Assembly (NCBI RefSeq): GCF_050113715.1
Contig: NZ_JBNJQR010000002.1
Coordinates: 248,001 to 312,000 of the forward strand
Direction: 5' to 3'
Origin: Brevibacillus_H ginsengisoli
GTDB taxonomy: Bacteria; Bacillota; Bacilli; Brevibacillales; Brevibacillaceae
DNA: 64,000 nucleotides
Both the position numbers and the translations under genes were made by a program. Under the pieces are notes generated by a model. It saw only the letters and a list, made by a program, of their open reading frames with translations. It did not search any database and was not told the DNA's origin. Shown piece after piece: positions 50,111 through 59,379 of the stretch (position 1 is the stretch's first letter; every line of letters begins with the position of its first letter).

Positions 50111-52174
50111 TCACTCCCGCTGCGTCAGAAGTAAACGAAGCAGATTAGTTCGGTTGCTGACTTGGAGTTTTTCATATACGGATTTAAGATGCTTCTTGAC
50201 GGTTACTTCCGATAAAAATAGTTTTGCTGCAACTTCCGCGTTGGTTTTCCCCTGGATGACAAATTGCACGATTTCTTTTTCCCTAGGCGTCAGAACATCC
50301 GGTAATGCCGGTACTTTCGTCTGAGTCGATTTCGTTTGGTTCGGTGACGTCTCGGAGCCTGCCCCTGATGAGTCCTTCATTCCGGTTTTTAGCAATAAGT
50401 CCTCCAATACCAGTTCAAGCTTGTTTCCTCTGGTGTCTAATACATAAGTTGATGTTGGCGTGACACCGTCATAATAACAATGCTTGATGCCGTGCACTTC
50501 CTGAAAGCCCATGTCCAGATGCGGCTGGATAAACATTGGGTGGGGAGGGGGGGAAGTAATCAAAAAGCTTCCGGAAATCATGAAGGAGAATAACAAAGAG
50601 ATGGCTTCCATCGTGAGGGTTGCATCCTCCGAGTTAGCAATATCAATGATCCGAATAAACCATCCTGCCGGCCGATTGACAGGAACAAGAAAATGTTCGT
50701 ATTCAGAAGAAGAAAGGCTGTTAAAAAATGGCGAAGCCAAAGGATCGTTCAGCAGGTATGGCATTGTTTCGGAATGGATTGGGAAGATCACTGATATTCC
50801 TACGACCTCGCCCTCTGTCGTCCGAAGCAATTTCACAATCTCATGATCGATCTCAAGATAGCTCCGCAGTTGAATCGATTCTAATTTCGATAAATCGATT
50901 CGAGTGTCCATTTTATGTTCGATAATCTGGTTGGAAACGGGATCGATTTCGGTCCTTACAACAGGAAGAGCCTCGACATACCTGCGCTCTATATATAGTT
51001 CGCCCTCGCTCACGTTATTCTCCGTCAACGAATCCCAATAATATAGTCCTTTTTTGGAGGGGGATAGGATCCACCGAATGGTAGCATTGCCGATATACCA
51101 AAACAGTTCCCCTAATTCCCATGACGCGCTTCCGTCTCGCGGAGCATGTATGATTCGCGACTTATAATAAGCCGCACAACGCACAAGCAGGGTTTTGTAC
51201 CGGGAAGGTGTGCGTTCCTTTAACATTTTGCACACCGCGTCCCTCATCAGATCGTGAAGCATCCATCCCCGAGCCGCCTTGCGGACGAACGATAATCGAC
51301 ATAATTGGGTGAACATTTCGGAAGAGATTGTCTCACCACCAATGAAATACAATGATTCCTGATCGAATTTACGCAAGACGGATGCAACCTCCACCCACTG
51401 CCGAAGATCCTGATCTGGCACCTCTCTGAACCAAATCTCCGCAAGTTGGTCGAACCAGTCCTCCCCATCAGAGGCTTCCCAATCATCGGTGTTTCCAGAG
51501 AACGTCGATACCGATAAGGATAAAGCCAGCGGATGCCCATGCGTAAGGGTCCATATTTTCTTTTGTTGGTCTGGCGAGGAGATTCCACATTTGCGCAAAT
51601 AAGCAAACGATTGCGGGCGGTCGAAAGATCCGAGAGAGATTCGCACGACTCGCTCTCTCCATGCCGGGGACTGCTGCCATTGTCCCTTTAACGGGTTGCG
51701 TCCGGCGATAACAACCAAGACTTGATTCGGAAGCCACTGAATTAGCTGTTCCCGCAGCCACGGATCGAGGTCATCCATTTCTTCGTACGTGTCAAAAGCG
51801 ATCGTCACCCGGGTGCTTTGTGAGATCTCTTTTATTGCGAGTAAACAGAACTCAGTTAGATTGGGTTCGTCCTTACTTCGTGTTAAAGAGGGTGCTGTAC
51901 ACTGCTGCAACAGCCTTTTGCAAAGTTCTTCCGGAGTATGGTGGAAATCACGGCTATCCAAATAAAGAAACACACAGTCCTGTTGAATGGACATTCTTCG
52001 CATGGTATCCAGCAGGGTACTTTTGCCGACACCTCCGGTACCAAATAGATTCCAAATGTTTTTTTCATCTACCGATTCACCGTTTAAAAAGCGGAGATAC
52101 TGCTCGGTTTCACGGTCACGGCCGACAAGAAAGTCATTCTCTTTTTGTTGAACACGGCTCAACCGATCATTCAT
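50111..52174 (-). CDS. MalT/STAND-type ATPase with LuxR DNA-binding domain
   Basis: A 687-residue regulator. The N-terminal NTPase has Walker A as FGTGGVGKSTLLD near residue 46 and a Walker B-like VTIAFDTYEEMDD. The C-terminal LuxR helix-turn-helix is LTPREKEIVQFVIQGKTNAE followed by VAAKLFLSEVTVKKHLKSVY. Such STAND proteins use ATP and an inducer to oligomerise and activate transcription. It is divergent from the DUF418 gene 140 bases away, so it may control that gene. The inducer is unknown. Confidence 0.9.
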   Translation of the reverse strand: MNDRLSRVQQKENDFLVGRDRETEQYLRFLNGESVDEKNIWNLFGTGGVGKSTLLDTMRRMSIQQDCVFLYLDSRDFHHTPEELCKRLLQQCTAPSLTRSKDEPNLTEFCLLAIKEISQSTRVTIAFDTYEEMDDLDPWLREQLIQWLPNQVLVVIAGRNPLKGQWQQSPAWRERVVRISLGSFDRPQSFAYLRKCGISSPDQQKKIWTLTHGHPLALSLSVSTFSGNTDDWEASDGEDWFDQLAEIWFREVPDQDLRQWVEVASVLRKFDQESLYFIGGETISSEMFTQLCRLSFVRKAARGWMLHDLMRDAVCKMLKERTPSRYKTLLVRCAAYYKSRIIHAPRDGSASWELGELFWYIGNATIRWILSPSKKGLYYWDSLTENNVSEGELYIERRYVEALPVVRTEIDPVSNQIIEHKMDTRIDLSKLESIQLRSYLEIDHEIVKLLRTTEGEVVGISVIFPIHSETMPYLLNDPLASPFFNSLSSSEYEHFLVPVNRPAGWFIRIIDIANSEDATLTMEAISLLFSFMISGSFLITSPPPHPMFIQPHLDMGFQEVHGIKHCYYDGVTPTSTYVLDTRGNKLELVLEDLLLKTGMKDSSGAGSETSPNQTKSTQTKVPALPDVLTPREKEIVQFVIQGKTNAEVAAKLFLSEVTVKKHLKSVYEKLQVSNRTNLLRLLLTQRE

Positions 52175-52314
52175 CTTCGTCCCTACCTCAGAATTGTATT
52201 TTTTACAAATATTTACCTTGAGTATATATCGAATTATCCCTAAGGGTAATACCTTGCTGTGAAGAAATTCATTATAGTTGCGGTAATGGCGACGAGTTCA
52301 TTTGTAAGAAAGGA

Positions 52315-53556
52315 ATGATTGCATTGACGTTTCAACCGGTTTCAACCGCCGAACGTATCTCATTAATTGACGTATTAAGGGGATTTGCGGTTTTCGGCAT
52401 CCTTTTCGTAAATATATGGTTCATGAGTACACCTGACCTTTTTTTCCAGCGCGTCGGCGTGCTGCCGGAGGAGTCTGCGGTCAATCAAGGGGTAAGGCTC
52501 GTGACCGATATGTTCTTTGCTGGGAAGTTTTATCCGATCCTCTCCTTCTTGTTCGGATTGGGTTTCTTTCTGCAGATGCGCCGTTCCGAGCAAAAGGGGG
52601 AGCGAGTCTACAGGTTTTTCTCTCGTCGGATGTTCATCCTGTTTCTTATCGGCATTGTTCATATGTTTTTTTTGTATAACGGCGACGTTCTGCATAGCTA
52701 TGCTATAATCGGCTGCTTGTTGATGTTGTTTTACCGGCGTAGGAACAAAACCGTGTTAATATGGGCCATTTCGATTCTTGTCCTCTTCTTCGCCATGTTT
52801 ACGCTGGCCTTCCTACAACCGCAAGAAGCTTCGAATGTCGATGGCATCGCGAATTACAAGATTGCGGAAAATACCGCCGCCGCTGCTATTGTGGCGTATC
52901 AGCAAGGTACTTATGGAGAGTGGCTAACCTTCCATCTCCAGTATGAGGTACTTCCGAATTTGATGTCGGAGCAGATCGGTTATCCCAGTATGTTTGCGAT
53001 GATGCTACTCGGATTTTATTTCGGTCGGATCGGTGTCTTCGAAAGTATCGGCAATTATTTGCAATTATTTCGTAAAATCAGGAACATTAGCGCCACAATA
53101 AGCATCCTTGTGATTCTATTATTTGCCTGCACAAGGCTAGGATACTTCGAATTAGGTGTTTATCAAGCGCTGCTCGGTCAATTTCTAATTTACGGTTGGG
53201 GGATATTCCTTAGTTTTCTATATATTTCGCTATTGGTGCTGACTTCCCAAAAATCGATCGGGAAAAGGCTCCTTTTACCGATGAAGTCGGTGGGACGCAT
53301 GAGTTTGACGAATTACATGCTGCAGTCGATTTTGTCGATAGCCATTTTTGCTGGGCTAGGACTCTATGCAAAGCTGAATTTACTTACGGTTTTCGGCTAT
53401 TGTCTAATTGTGATCGCAGCCGAAATCGGGTTTAGCATATGGTGGATGAACCGGTTTCCACTCGGACCGATGGAATGGGTATGGAGGAGGTTGTCCTACG
53501 GAAAGCTTGAGCGAGTACGGACGGTCGCAGCTTCTACCTCGAAACTTGTACCCTAG
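52315..53556 (+). CDS. DUF418 membrane protein
   Basis: A 413-residue protein with about ten hydrophobic segments. The opening RISLIDVLRGFAVFGILFVN is the start of the DUF418/YeiB family, followed by the DUF418 C-terminal helices ending FPLGPMEWVWRRLSYG. The family is membrane-located with no known biochemical role; some members are proposed transferases or transporters. AGGA ends directly before the ATG at 52315, too close. An in-frame TTG at 52324, ten bases behind it, may be the true start. It is divergent from the MalT-like regulator. Confidence 0.88.
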   Translation: MIALTFQPVSTAERISLIDVLRGFAVFGILFVNIWFMSTPDLFFQRVGVLPEESAVNQGVRLVTDMFFAGKFYPILSFLFGLGFFLQMRRSEQKGERVYRFFSRRMFILFLIGIVHMFFLYNGDVLHSYAIIGCLLMLFYRRRNKTVLIWAISILVLFFAMFTLAFLQPQEASNVDGIANYKIAENTAAAAIVAYQQGTYGEWLTFHLQYEVLPNLMSEQIGYPSMFAMMLLGFYFGRIGVFESIGNYLQLFRKIRNISATISILVILLFACTRLGYFELGVYQALLGQFLIYGWGIFLSFLYISLLVLTSQKSIGKRLLLPMKSVGRMSLTNYMLQSILSIAIFAGLGLYAKLNLLTVFGYCLIVIAAEIGFSIWWMNRFPLGPMEWVWRRLSYGKLERVRTVAASTSKLVP

Positions 53557-53721
53557 CTCTACCATATCGGGGAGAGGTACTTGTCGGGACTGCCGATTTT
53601 TATTCAACAAGGACTATTCGGTTTACTCTATTGGATCCCAAAGGGTTTGGGCAACGAGAAAAGACTATATCAAAACTATTGAAATCAAAAAAACAAATGA
53701 ATTAATGGTGAGGTTGATAGA

Positions 53722-53871
53722 ATGGCTGTTCGCATGATGAAGTTATCAGTATTTTTCTTCTTTTTTGGGTCGCTGATGGGGATGGGCATGTCCATGACGG
53801 AAAATTATGCTCTAACCCCCGTTCACGGGCATCTCAATTTAAAAGATATTATTGTAAAACTGTGGATATGA
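53722..53871 (+). pseudogene. Truncated membrane gene related to cbb3-type oxidase subunit I-like proteins
   Basis: GTGAGGTTGATAG precedes an ATG at 53722 that opens a hydrophobic helix followed by NYALTPVHGHLNL, the typical start of small heme-copper oxidase subunit I-like proteins where the His binds heme. After HLNL the frame leaves the family and stops at 53871, 49 residues in. Full members have over 120 residues. The 476-base gap between the DUF418 and YyaL-like genes otherwise holds only the hairpin at 53955. Confidence 0.55.
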
Positions 53872-53952
53872 AAAGTGGAGTCTGTTTTTTCTGGATAAAA
53901 TTGGTGCATAATAATCTCCAAAGGAATCAAAAAAGTAAATGAAAACAACAAG

Positions 53953-53986
53953 AGGCACTAACGACATTCGTTAGTGTCGTTTGTCT
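53953..53986 (+). terminator. Hairpin of the CACTAAC set
   Basis: CACTAACGA and TCGTTAGTG pair perfectly around CAT, followed by a moderately T-rich tail TCGTTTGTCTTT. It is the third copy of the hairpin core seen at 22481 and 38864. Confidence 0.55.
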
Positions 53987-54032
53987 TTGAATATGTACGA
54001 TTTATTGATATGAATACTATAGGAGGTACTGA

Positions 54033-56084
54033 ATGGAAAACCATGCAGGGAAAAGGCCGAACCGTCTACATAACGAAAAATCACCCTATTTACTCCAACA
54101 CGCTTATAATCCAGTAGACTGGTATTCTTGGGGAGATGAAGCATTCGCAAAGGCTGAACAAGAAAACAAGCCTATTTTTCTTAGTATCGGCTATTCCACC
54201 TGCCATTGGTGCCACGTCATGGAACGAGAATCATTCGAAGATGAGGAAGTAGCCGCTCTCTTGAACGAGCACTTCATCTCAATCAAGGTAGATCGGGAAG
54301 AACGCCCCGACGTAGACCACATATATATGGCGGTTTGTCAGGCGGTAACGGGAAGTGGAGGCTGGCCGCTGACGATTGTCATGTCACCAGAGAAGAAGCC
54401 GTTTTTTGCCGGGACTTACTTCCCGAAAAAGACAAAGTTCGGCCGACCAGGAATGATGGAGATTCTAAATAAACTCCATACCGTTTGGGAAGCGGACAAA
54501 GAAAAGATCAACAAAACGATTGATAGGATCAGCGAAGCGGTCACGCCTCATCTTGACCCGACTGGGGAAGGCAACTTATCCGATGCGATTTTTCAAGAAG
54601 CGATGGAGCTATATAGAAGTTCCTTTGATGAACAGTACGGAGGATTCGGCGACGCGCCCAAGTTTCCGACTCCGCACAATCTTTTGTACCTGCTCCGACA
54701 TTCCAAACTTCATAAAGACGAGAAGGCGCTTGCCATCGTGGAGAAGACGCTAACTTCCATGCATCGCGGAGGAATATACGACCATGTGGGGTTTGGTTTT
54801 GCGCGGTATTCCGTTGACCGGGAGTGGTTAGTTCCCCATTTTGAGAAAATGCTCTATGATAATGCGTTACTTGCCTACACCTATTTGGAAACCTTTGAGG
54901 CGACTCACATTGAATATTACGCTCGTGTAGCGCGGGAAGTGTTCACTTACGTCCTGCGTGATATGACGGATCCTGAGGGAGGTTTTTATTCGGCGGAGGA
55001 CGCGGACTCTGAAGGGGAAGAGGGCAAGTTTTATGTCTGGACACCTGAGGAAGTGCGTGAAGCGCTGGGTAAAGATATTGGAACATTCTACTCTAATGTT
55101 TACGATATAACGAAGCACGGCAATTTTGAAGGGCACAGTATCCCGAACCTGATTCACCAAACCATTGAGTCGTTTGCCAAACGCTTGGGAAAAACAGCCG
55201 AACAGATCATCCCGCTCTTAAATGGAGCTCGCGAGAAATTATTTGCCGTCCGAGAACGGCGTATTCATCCCGACAAGGACGACAAAATCTTAGCTTCCTG
55301 GAACGGCTTAATGATCGCCGCTCTTGCCAAGGGCGCTCGAGTTTTAGGCGATGAACGGTATGAACTAGCGGCAAGGAAGGCCGTTACTTTCATTACCTCC
55401 AAGTTGCGAAAAGCTGATGGTCGCCTGTTGGCTCGTTACCGTGATGGACACGCCGCCTATCTTGGATACGTGGACGACTATGCGTTTTTGACCTGGGGAT
55501 TACTTGAACTGTACGATGCGACCTTTGAGGAGATGTATTTACAGGAAGCTCTTTCACTAACCGATGAACTTCTCCGGCTATTCTGGGATAAGGAGCAGGG
55601 CGGGCTTTTCTTTTATGGTGAAGACGCTGAACAGCTGATCGCGAGGCCAAAAGAAATTTATGATGGTGCAACCCCTTCTGGCAATGGAGTGACCGCCTAC
55701 AATTTGCAGCGCTTGTACTACTTAACCGGAAGGAAGGAATTCCAAGAGTATGCGGAAAAGCTTTTGCATGCCTTTGGGGGAGATATTGAGCATTACCCAA
55801 TTGGGTATAGCTTCTCTTTGATGGCGCTTCAGTTGGCTATGAATCCGCCAAGTCAGGTGGTCATAGCGGGAGAACGTGCTTCAGAGATAACCAGGAAAAT
55901 GGCCGCAGCCGTTCGCGTGGAATATAATCCATTGCGTGTTGTGCTGATCCATGATCCTAAAGGCAACCTTGCTTCCCTTGCTCCTATGGCGCAGGACAAA
56001 ACAATGGTAAACAACAAGCCCACACTTTATTTGTGCGAGAATTTTGCTTGTCAGGAGCCTGTAACAGATTTGGAGAATTTATAA
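54033..56084 (+). CDS. Thioredoxin-domain protein (YyaL/spermatogenesis-associated 20 family)
   Basis: A 683-residue cytosolic protein. The N-terminal thioredoxin-like domain (DUF255) has RLHNEKSPYLLQHAYNPVDW, CHWCHVMERESFED with a CHWC redox pair, and GGWPLTIVMSPEKKPFFAGT. The rest is an (alpha/alpha)6 barrel like N-acylglucosamine epimerase (APKFPTPHNLLYLL, ASWNGLMIAALAKGA, YDGATPSGNGV). The function of the family is unclear. The length is normal. AGGAGG precedes the ATG. It is monocistronic with its own terminator. Confidence 0.93.
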   Translation: MENHAGKRPNRLHNEKSPYLLQHAYNPVDWYSWGDEAFAKAEQENKPIFLSIGYSTCHWCHVMERESFEDEEVAALLNEHFISIKVDREERPDVDHIYMAVCQAVTGSGGWPLTIVMSPEKKPFFAGTYFPKKTKFGRPGMMEILNKLHTVWEADKEKINKTIDRISEAVTPHLDPTGEGNLSDAIFQEAMELYRSSFDEQYGGFGDAPKFPTPHNLLYLLRHSKLHKDEKALAIVEKTLTSMHRGGIYDHVGFGFARYSVDREWLVPHFEKMLYDNALLAYTYLETFEATHIEYYARVAREVFTYVLRDMTDPEGGFYSAEDADSEGEEGKFYVWTPEEVREALGKDIGTFYSNVYDITKHGNFEGHSIPNLIHQTIESFAKRLGKTAEQIIPLLNGAREKLFAVRERRIHPDKDDKILASWNGLMIAALAKGARVLGDERYELAARKAVTFITSKLRKADGRLLARYRDGHAAYLGYVDDYAFLTWGLLELYDATFEEMYLQEALSLTDELLRLFWDKEQGGLFFYGEDAEQLIARPKEIYDGATPSGNGVTAYNLQRLYYLTGRKEFQEYAEKLLHAFGGDIEHYPIGYSFSLMALQLAMNPPSQVVIAGERASEITRKMAAAVRVEYNPLRVVLIHDPKGNLASLAPMAQDKTMVNNKPTLYLCENFACQEPVTDLENL

Positions 56085-56090
56085 ACGACA

Positions 56091-56127
56091 CAAACCCTCA
56101 GTTCACACAGAGCTGAGGGTTTTGGTT
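56091..56127 (+). terminator. Terminator behind the YyaL-like gene
   Basis: AACCCTCAG and CTGAGGGTT arms enclose TTCACACAGAG and are followed by TTGGTTTTG. Confidence 0.75.
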
Positions 56128-56228
56128 TTGTTTACTTATCACATAAAAGCGAATCAGCATTGGTCCAGATTCACGAAGCGCGTTTACTAATTGTTTGTCT
56201 CTCGAAAGATAATGTTTGCATTTTGCAA

Positions 56229-57626
56229 TTAAATTAGAAACATTGCAAAAATAGTTGTGACAACAAGCCCGACTACGACTGGAACGAGGTTGCGCCTCGC
56301 TAATTCAAACGGATCGACACCACATATGGCTGCAGCGGGAATTAGTGCCCACGGGATGAGAGTACCGCCTCCGACCCAGATCGCAGCGATTTGACCAAGT
56401 GCTGTCAGCGTGGCAATTCCGGTTCCGAGCGCATGAGAGAACAGCTGAGCCACTGAGCCTGCCAATGTGATACCGGAGAAACCGGAACCATCCAATCCAG
56501 TAATGACGCCAACCGACGTAAGCGTAACTACCGCTACTTCCTTATTCAGTGGAATCGTATTGGCGAGGGCGATCCCTAAGTCATTGACGATACCTTGTGA
56601 ACCATGAGGAAGAACATCGCCGAAAACCTTCGCAAAACCAGAATCCCCCATATAGAAGAATGCGGCTATGGGGATGACAGGACCAAACACTTTGAAGCCA
56701 AATTGAAAGCCTTGAATGAGATAATCGGTTGTTTTCTCAAAACCTCCGTCTTTGTGAGCAATCAGGGAGGCAATCATCATAATGAGCATGGCTGTTCCGC
56801 CGACGAGAGCTGTCGCGTCTCCTCCTTTTAGATCGAAGAGGAACATACTGACCACATCAAGCAAGAAGAGGAATGGGACGAGAATCGCTAAGGCCCGGCG
56901 TGCGGGAGTTGACAAGGGGCTACGTTTGTTGGCAAACACTTTTTTCTCTTGATTGAAGGTTGTGGCATTCTGTTTTAACGTCCCTTTTTTCAAATCTCTA
57001 CGCAAAAACCAGAAGGCTGTAAGCGTCGTAACCAGACCCATGATGATGACTAATGGTACGCTGGCAGATATAACGTCGCCTACCGGAATACCCGCCGCCT
57101 TAGCGGTCAAGGTAGGAGCTCCTTGGATGATGAAGTCGCCGGAGAGAGCGATTCCGTGTCCGAACAAATTCATCGACATGGCCACCCCGAGTGCAGGTAA
57201 TCCTACTCGGACGGCTACCGGCAACATAACCGCTCCGATCAAAGCGACGGCAGGGGAAGGCCAGAAGAACCAGGAGATGACCATCATGACAACCCCGATC
57301 ACCCAATACGCAAGGGAAGGATTGCGAATCAGCGAGGTCATCGGTCGAATCATCGTCTCATTGACACCTGTTTCGGTCAGAACGTGACTCATGGCAACGA
57401 TAATACAGATGACCAGGATCGTCGGCAACAGTTCAGAAATAGCGTAGATAAAACTGCCGAAAATACCCCCGATAGAAGAAATCAGCGATCCGGTAGCGGT
57501 AAAACCGAGCAGGCCCACCCCAATAATACTGACGATGCTTGTATCTCGCCGAAAAATCATGTGCAAGATGATTAAGATAATGAAGAACACATAAACCCAA
57601 TGGAGAAAAGTAAGTTCAATTCCCAT
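56229..57626 (-). CDS. Integral membrane transporter, substrate unknown
   Basis: A 465-residue protein with about twelve hydrophobic segments and no soluble domain. Features include FFWPSPAVALIGAVMLPVAV, MSMNLFGHGIALSGDFIIQG and LDGSGFSGITLAGSVAQLF, half-site repeats that recall the ion transporter superfamily (GntP, DcuC and similar). I do not recognise the exact family. AGGAGGG lies upstream of the ATG. The gene is alone on the minus strand, with a small gene upstream in the same direction. Confidence 0.75.
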   Translation of the reverse strand: MGIELTFLHWVYVFFIILIILHMIFRRDTSIVSIIGVGLLGFTATGSLISSIGGIFGSFIYAISELLPTILVICIIVAMSHVLTETGVNETMIRPMTSLIRNPSLAYWVIGVVMMVISWFFWPSPAVALIGAVMLPVAVRVGLPALGVAMSMNLFGHGIALSGDFIIQGAPTLTAKAAGIPVGDVISASVPLVIIMGLVTTLTAFWFLRRDLKKGTLKQNATTFNQEKKVFANKRSPLSTPARRALAILVPFLFLLDVVSMFLFDLKGGDATALVGGTAMLIMMIASLIAHKDGGFEKTTDYLIQGFQFGFKVFGPVIPIAAFFYMGDSGFAKVFGDVLPHGSQGIVNDLGIALANTIPLNKEVAVVTLTSVGVITGLDGSGFSGITLAGSVAQLFSHALGTGIATLTALGQIAAIWVGGGTLIPWALIPAAAICGVDPFELARRNLVPVVVGLVVTTIFAMFLI

Positions 57627-57720
57627 GTCACACCCTCCTGTTGACAGAAAATTGTTTCTATCAGCAGGGTATGCTAGAGGCCCATCATGGGTGAAAGCGG
57701 ATATATGTGAATTCTTACAC

Positions 57721-57882
57721 CTATATTGCGGGTTTATCGCTTTTGCTATGGTAGAGAAGGCGCCATACTTCCCACATCATATGATGGGTGACGTGATCCA
57801 ACTCTTCAGTGCGGGAGAGGACTTTATAAATGCGTTCCATTAAACGTTCATATTCTTCGTCAGACAAGTGGAATTGAGGCAT
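57721..57882 (-). CDS. Small conserved-looking protein (53 residues)
   Basis: An ATG at 57882 behind GGAGGAAGATTC opens a 53-residue charged, helical peptide (MPQFHLSDEEYERLMERIYK, then HHMMWEVWRLLYHS). The strong SD and amphipathic sequence support a real gene. It has no membrane segment. I do not recognise it. It lies 95 bases before the transporter start and may be co-transcribed with it. It is too short to rank by ORF length alone. Confidence 0.65.
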   Translation of the reverse strand: MPQFHLSDEEYERLMERIYKVLSRTEELDHVTHHMMWEVWRLLYHSKSDKPAI

Positions 57883-58056
57883 GAATCTTCCTCCTTCTAT
57901 TTCCTACCTATTATTTCCTAGCGTTTTGAATCTAATCAGGTGGACGTGCTCATAACTAGCTTTTTCCAACCGATTATGTCACTATAGAGCACAGAGAGTT
58001 TGGAAGCTGATGAGTAGGAGGGAGGCGCCTCCCATCACGGTGAGCGTGCCGTAGAA

Positions 58057-59361
58057 ATGAAACCCAATACAGACCAGTTGCAAAAGAAAATAGACAAAGC
58101 CGTCCACTTATTGGAAAGCCGTTTTTTGGAACGCAGTGAATTAATTCGTTTACTGCTCTTAAGTATGTTAAGTGGTGAAAACGTGCTGTTAATTGGTCCG
58201 CCTGGAACCGCCAAATCACAGCTGGCAAGAGCGATTTCCCAACTGTTTGGCTCTGAGCATTGGTTTGATTACTTACTGACCCGTTTCACTACACCAGACG
58301 AGATATTTGGACCTGTATCCTTACAACAATTAAAGCAAGACCAATACGTTCGTAAGACGAAGGGATACCTGCCGCAAGCGCAGTTCGCCTTTCTTGATGA
58401 AATTTTCAAGGCCAATAGCGCGATCTTGAATTCGCTTTTGTCCATATTAAATGAACGCATGTTTTTCAATGGGAACGAAAAAGAACCAGTACCCCTGCAA
58501 TTCCTGATCGCCGCTTCTAACGAACTTCCTGAGGAGAACGAACAATTAGCAGCGTTGTACGATCGTTTCCTGATACGCTATGAGGTTTCTTATCTGAAGA
58601 CGGCGGCAAGCTACGAAGCGATGTTTAATTTACCGACAGATCCTTTGCCGGCGGTGTTCTCACTGTACGATAGTAAGGATATTCAAGCGGAAAGCAAACA
58701 TGTAACGATTCCGGAAGCGATTATTTATTTTCTGTATAAACTAAAGCAGGACATGGAAGAAAAAGAATACATACTCTCCGACCGCCGTTGGAGCAAAATC
58801 GGACATGTTTGGAAAACCTCGGCAGCATTGCATGGCAGAGATACAGTGACGATCTGGGATACCATTTTTACTCCGCATATGCTGTGGGATTTCCCTGAAG
58901 AGCTTCCCGTCTTGACCGAGCTTTTTGATAAAAGGTTTGCTGAACTGCTGAAAACCGAAGTGGAAAACGAACTGCCGCTGCGTTCCTACCAGCAGGTTGC
59001 AGAGAAATGGATCGAACTAGAGTATGAGTTACATGCCTTCCAGTTTAAAAAAGAAGTGGGCGCCAAGATGAGCAAGGAACAACAGGAACGATTCCGCTTG
59101 CTGCTGGAAGAGTGCCGTACTCAGCTGGAAGAATCAGCGAGAGCGCTTTGCAACCGCTTGGTAGACTGGCAGCAGCACGAAAAGGATCTGCCCGCTTATC
59201 TCCGTAGGAAAAATATTTTATTGCACCAAATGGAGAAATATACCGTGAAATATACCCATCTTCGTATTGAAGGCGAGAGATTGTTGCAAATGCTGCAAGG
59301 GAATTATCGGACAATTTTTGACCGTGAGATTGCTGGTGCCGAGTACGATTACACGCTGTAA
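58057..59361 (+). CDS. MoxR-family AAA ATPase (RavA-like)
   Basis: A 434-residue ATPase. Walker A is LIGPPGTAKSQLAR near residue 46, Walker B AFLDEIFKANSAILNSLLSI, and sensor AASNELPEENEQLAALYDRF. The LARA-like and C-terminal helical parts are as in RavA, which interacts with the VWA protein ViaA and, in Escherichia coli, with lysine decarboxylase. The SD is weak. It lies 19 bases before the VWA gene, forming a classical RavA-ViaA pair. This is the second MoxR-VWA module of the window. Confidence 0.88.
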   Translation: MKPNTDQLQKKIDKAVHLLESRFLERSELIRLLLLSMLSGENVLLIGPPGTAKSQLARAISQLFGSEHWFDYLLTRFTTPDEIFGPVSLQQLKQDQYVRKTKGYLPQAQFAFLDEIFKANSAILNSLLSILNERMFFNGNEKEPVPLQFLIAASNELPEENEQLAALYDRFLIRYEVSYLKTAASYEAMFNLPTDPLPAVFSLYDSKDIQAESKHVTIPEAIIYFLYKLKQDMEEKEYILSDRRWSKIGHVWKTSAALHGRDTVTIWDTIFTPHMLWDFPEELPVLTELFDKRFAELLKTEVENELPLRSYQQVAEKWIELEYELHAFQFKKEVGAKMSKEQQERFRLLLEECRTQLEESARALCNRLVDWQQHEKDLPAYLRRKNILLHQMEKYTVKYTHLRIEGERLLQMLQGNYRTIFDREIAGAEYDYTL

Positions 59362-59379
59362 AAAGGTGGGGAACGAGAC

